In this document: positions 63,575-64,000 of the stretch, piece after piece
How positions within the stretch are numbered: the first letter of the stretch is position 1
How the letters are laid out: every line of letters begins with the position of its first letter
Origin: Zoogloea sp041917255
Lineage (GTDB): Bacteria; Pseudomonadota; Gammaproteobacteria; Burkholderiales; Rhodocyclaceae
Reading direction: 5' to 3'
Assembly: GCA_041917255.1 (NCBI GenBank)
Contig: JAYRYA010000010.1
Span: forward strand, 1 to 64,000
Length of the DNA: 64,000 nt
Made by a program: the position numbers and the translations under genes
The notes under the pieces: model-generated
What the model was told of the DNA's origin: nothing
Databases searched by the model: none
The model's input: only the letters and a program-made list of their open reading frames with translations

Positions 63575-64000
63575 ATGCATCCGCCCGACGATGCCTTGGT
63601 GTTTCTCGAAGACGCCGACGCGAATGCCGTAGAGCTCGACACTTCGCCACCCTGGCGGATTCTGGTGGTGGATGACGACCGGGATGTGCACGAGACGACC
63701 CGCTATGCTTTGGCGGGGGTCCGCATTCTCGGCCGTCCACTGGCGCTGATCGACGCCTTCTCCGGCCACGAGGCGCTGGCCATCCTGCACACCGATCAGA
63801 ACATCGCGGTGATCCTGCTGGACGTGGTGATGGAAAGCGAGGACGCCGGGCTGCGCCTGGTGGATCAGATCCGCAGCGACCGCCGGTTCGCTCACACCCG
63901 GATCATCCTGCGCACCGGCCAGCCGGGCCACGCGCCCGAGTGCGAGACGATCACCCGCTACGACATCAACGACTACAAGACCAAGGGCGAGCTGACCCAG
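63575..64000 (+). CDS. response regulator with DUF3369-like start, 3' truncated by window edge
   Basis: 142 residues are visible. ATG 63575 is chosen because GGAG lies 6 nt ahead; an in-frame ATG at 63563 is also possible. A receiver-like domain (about 30-140) contains ILVVDDDRDVHE and the Asp in VILLDVVMESEDAG, then RTGQPGHAPE and YDINDYKTKGELT, the segment typical of DUF3369 proteins, which usually continue into an HD-GYP phosphodiesterase or kinase domain beyond the edge. The C-terminal output is not visible. Confidence 0.82.
   Translation, partial: MHPPDDALVFLEDADANAVELDTSPPWRILVVDDDRDVHETTRYALAGVRILGRPLALIDAFSGHEALAILHTDQNIAVILLDVVMESEDAGLRLVDQIRSDRRFAHTRIILRTGQPGHAPECETITRYDINDYKTKGELTQ

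Overview
The window is about 64 kb of GC-rich chromosomal DNA from a Gram-negative bacterium, most likely a betaproteobacterium and probably a member of the Rhodocyclales (Azoarcus/Thauera/Zoogloea-like). The basis is inference from gene content: a Tol-Pal operon next to queC/queE, a RegB/RegA redox two-component pair, HslV carrying a six-residue N-terminal extension, DksA with a degenerate zinc finger, two DUF485-ActP pairs, and many PAS/GGDEF/EAL and hybrid-kinase sensors. There is no rRNA, prophage, insertion sequence or CRISPR array; the region reads as ordinary chromosome with several accessory islands.

Layout. 0-9.9 kb: two hybrid histidine kinases facing each other (the first cut by the window edge), a lipoprotein amino-acid-type binding protein divergent from the second, a bacteriohemerythrin and an MFS transporter. 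9.9-12.7 kb: a five-gene bufferin (HvfABC-type) RiPP operon consisting of a Cys-repeat precursor, a DUF692/MNIO enzyme, its DUF2063 partner, an ECF sigma factor and a tiny zinc-finger putative anti-sigma factor. 12.7-19.6 kb: diguanylate cyclase, tRNA-Thr, infA, FMN reductase, an HDOD/GGDEF-EAL pair and an AraC regulator. 19.7-26.0 kb: a light/DNA-repair locus with three different photolyase/cryptochrome proteins, a DUF2256 protein and a FAD oxidoreductase in one overlapping operon, divergent from an atypical SDR across a perfect palindrome. 26-34 kb: two tRNA-Lys, a YeeE-type transporter, queC, queE, then cpoB-pal-tolB-tolA-tolR-tolQ-ybgC. 34-40 kb: dksA and a metal-uptake cluster (G3E GTPase, small membrane protein, outer-membrane porin, ZnuA/C/B-like ABC importer). 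40-47 kb: STAS protein, hslVU behind a heat-shock promoter, AEC transporter, regB-regA-hslR, and a cold-shock gene. 47-58 kb: two convergent DUF485-ActP acetate symporter modules and the ETF / acyl-CoA dehydrogenase / ETF-quinone oxidoreductase block. 58-64 kb: PAS hybrid kinase plus OmpR-type regulator, DUF1232 protein, copper chaperone PCuAC, ArsP-like permease with a small thioredoxin, and a response regulator cut by the right edge.

How the genes work together. The bufferin operon is a candidate self-regulated, metal-stress-responsive peptide pathway. The photolyase operon combines pyrimidine-dimer and (6-4) type flavoproteins under one putative operator. The Tol-Pal genes maintain the outer membrane during division. 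The Znu-like cluster imports a divalent metal, probably zinc. The acetate symporters and the ETF/acyl-CoA dehydrogenase block lie side by side and fit growth on organic and fatty acids. RegB/RegA would adjust expression to redox state. The most noteworthy items are the bufferin locus, the three-photolyase operon with its palindrome and overlapping divergent promoters, and a near-leaderless sigma-32 start for hslV.
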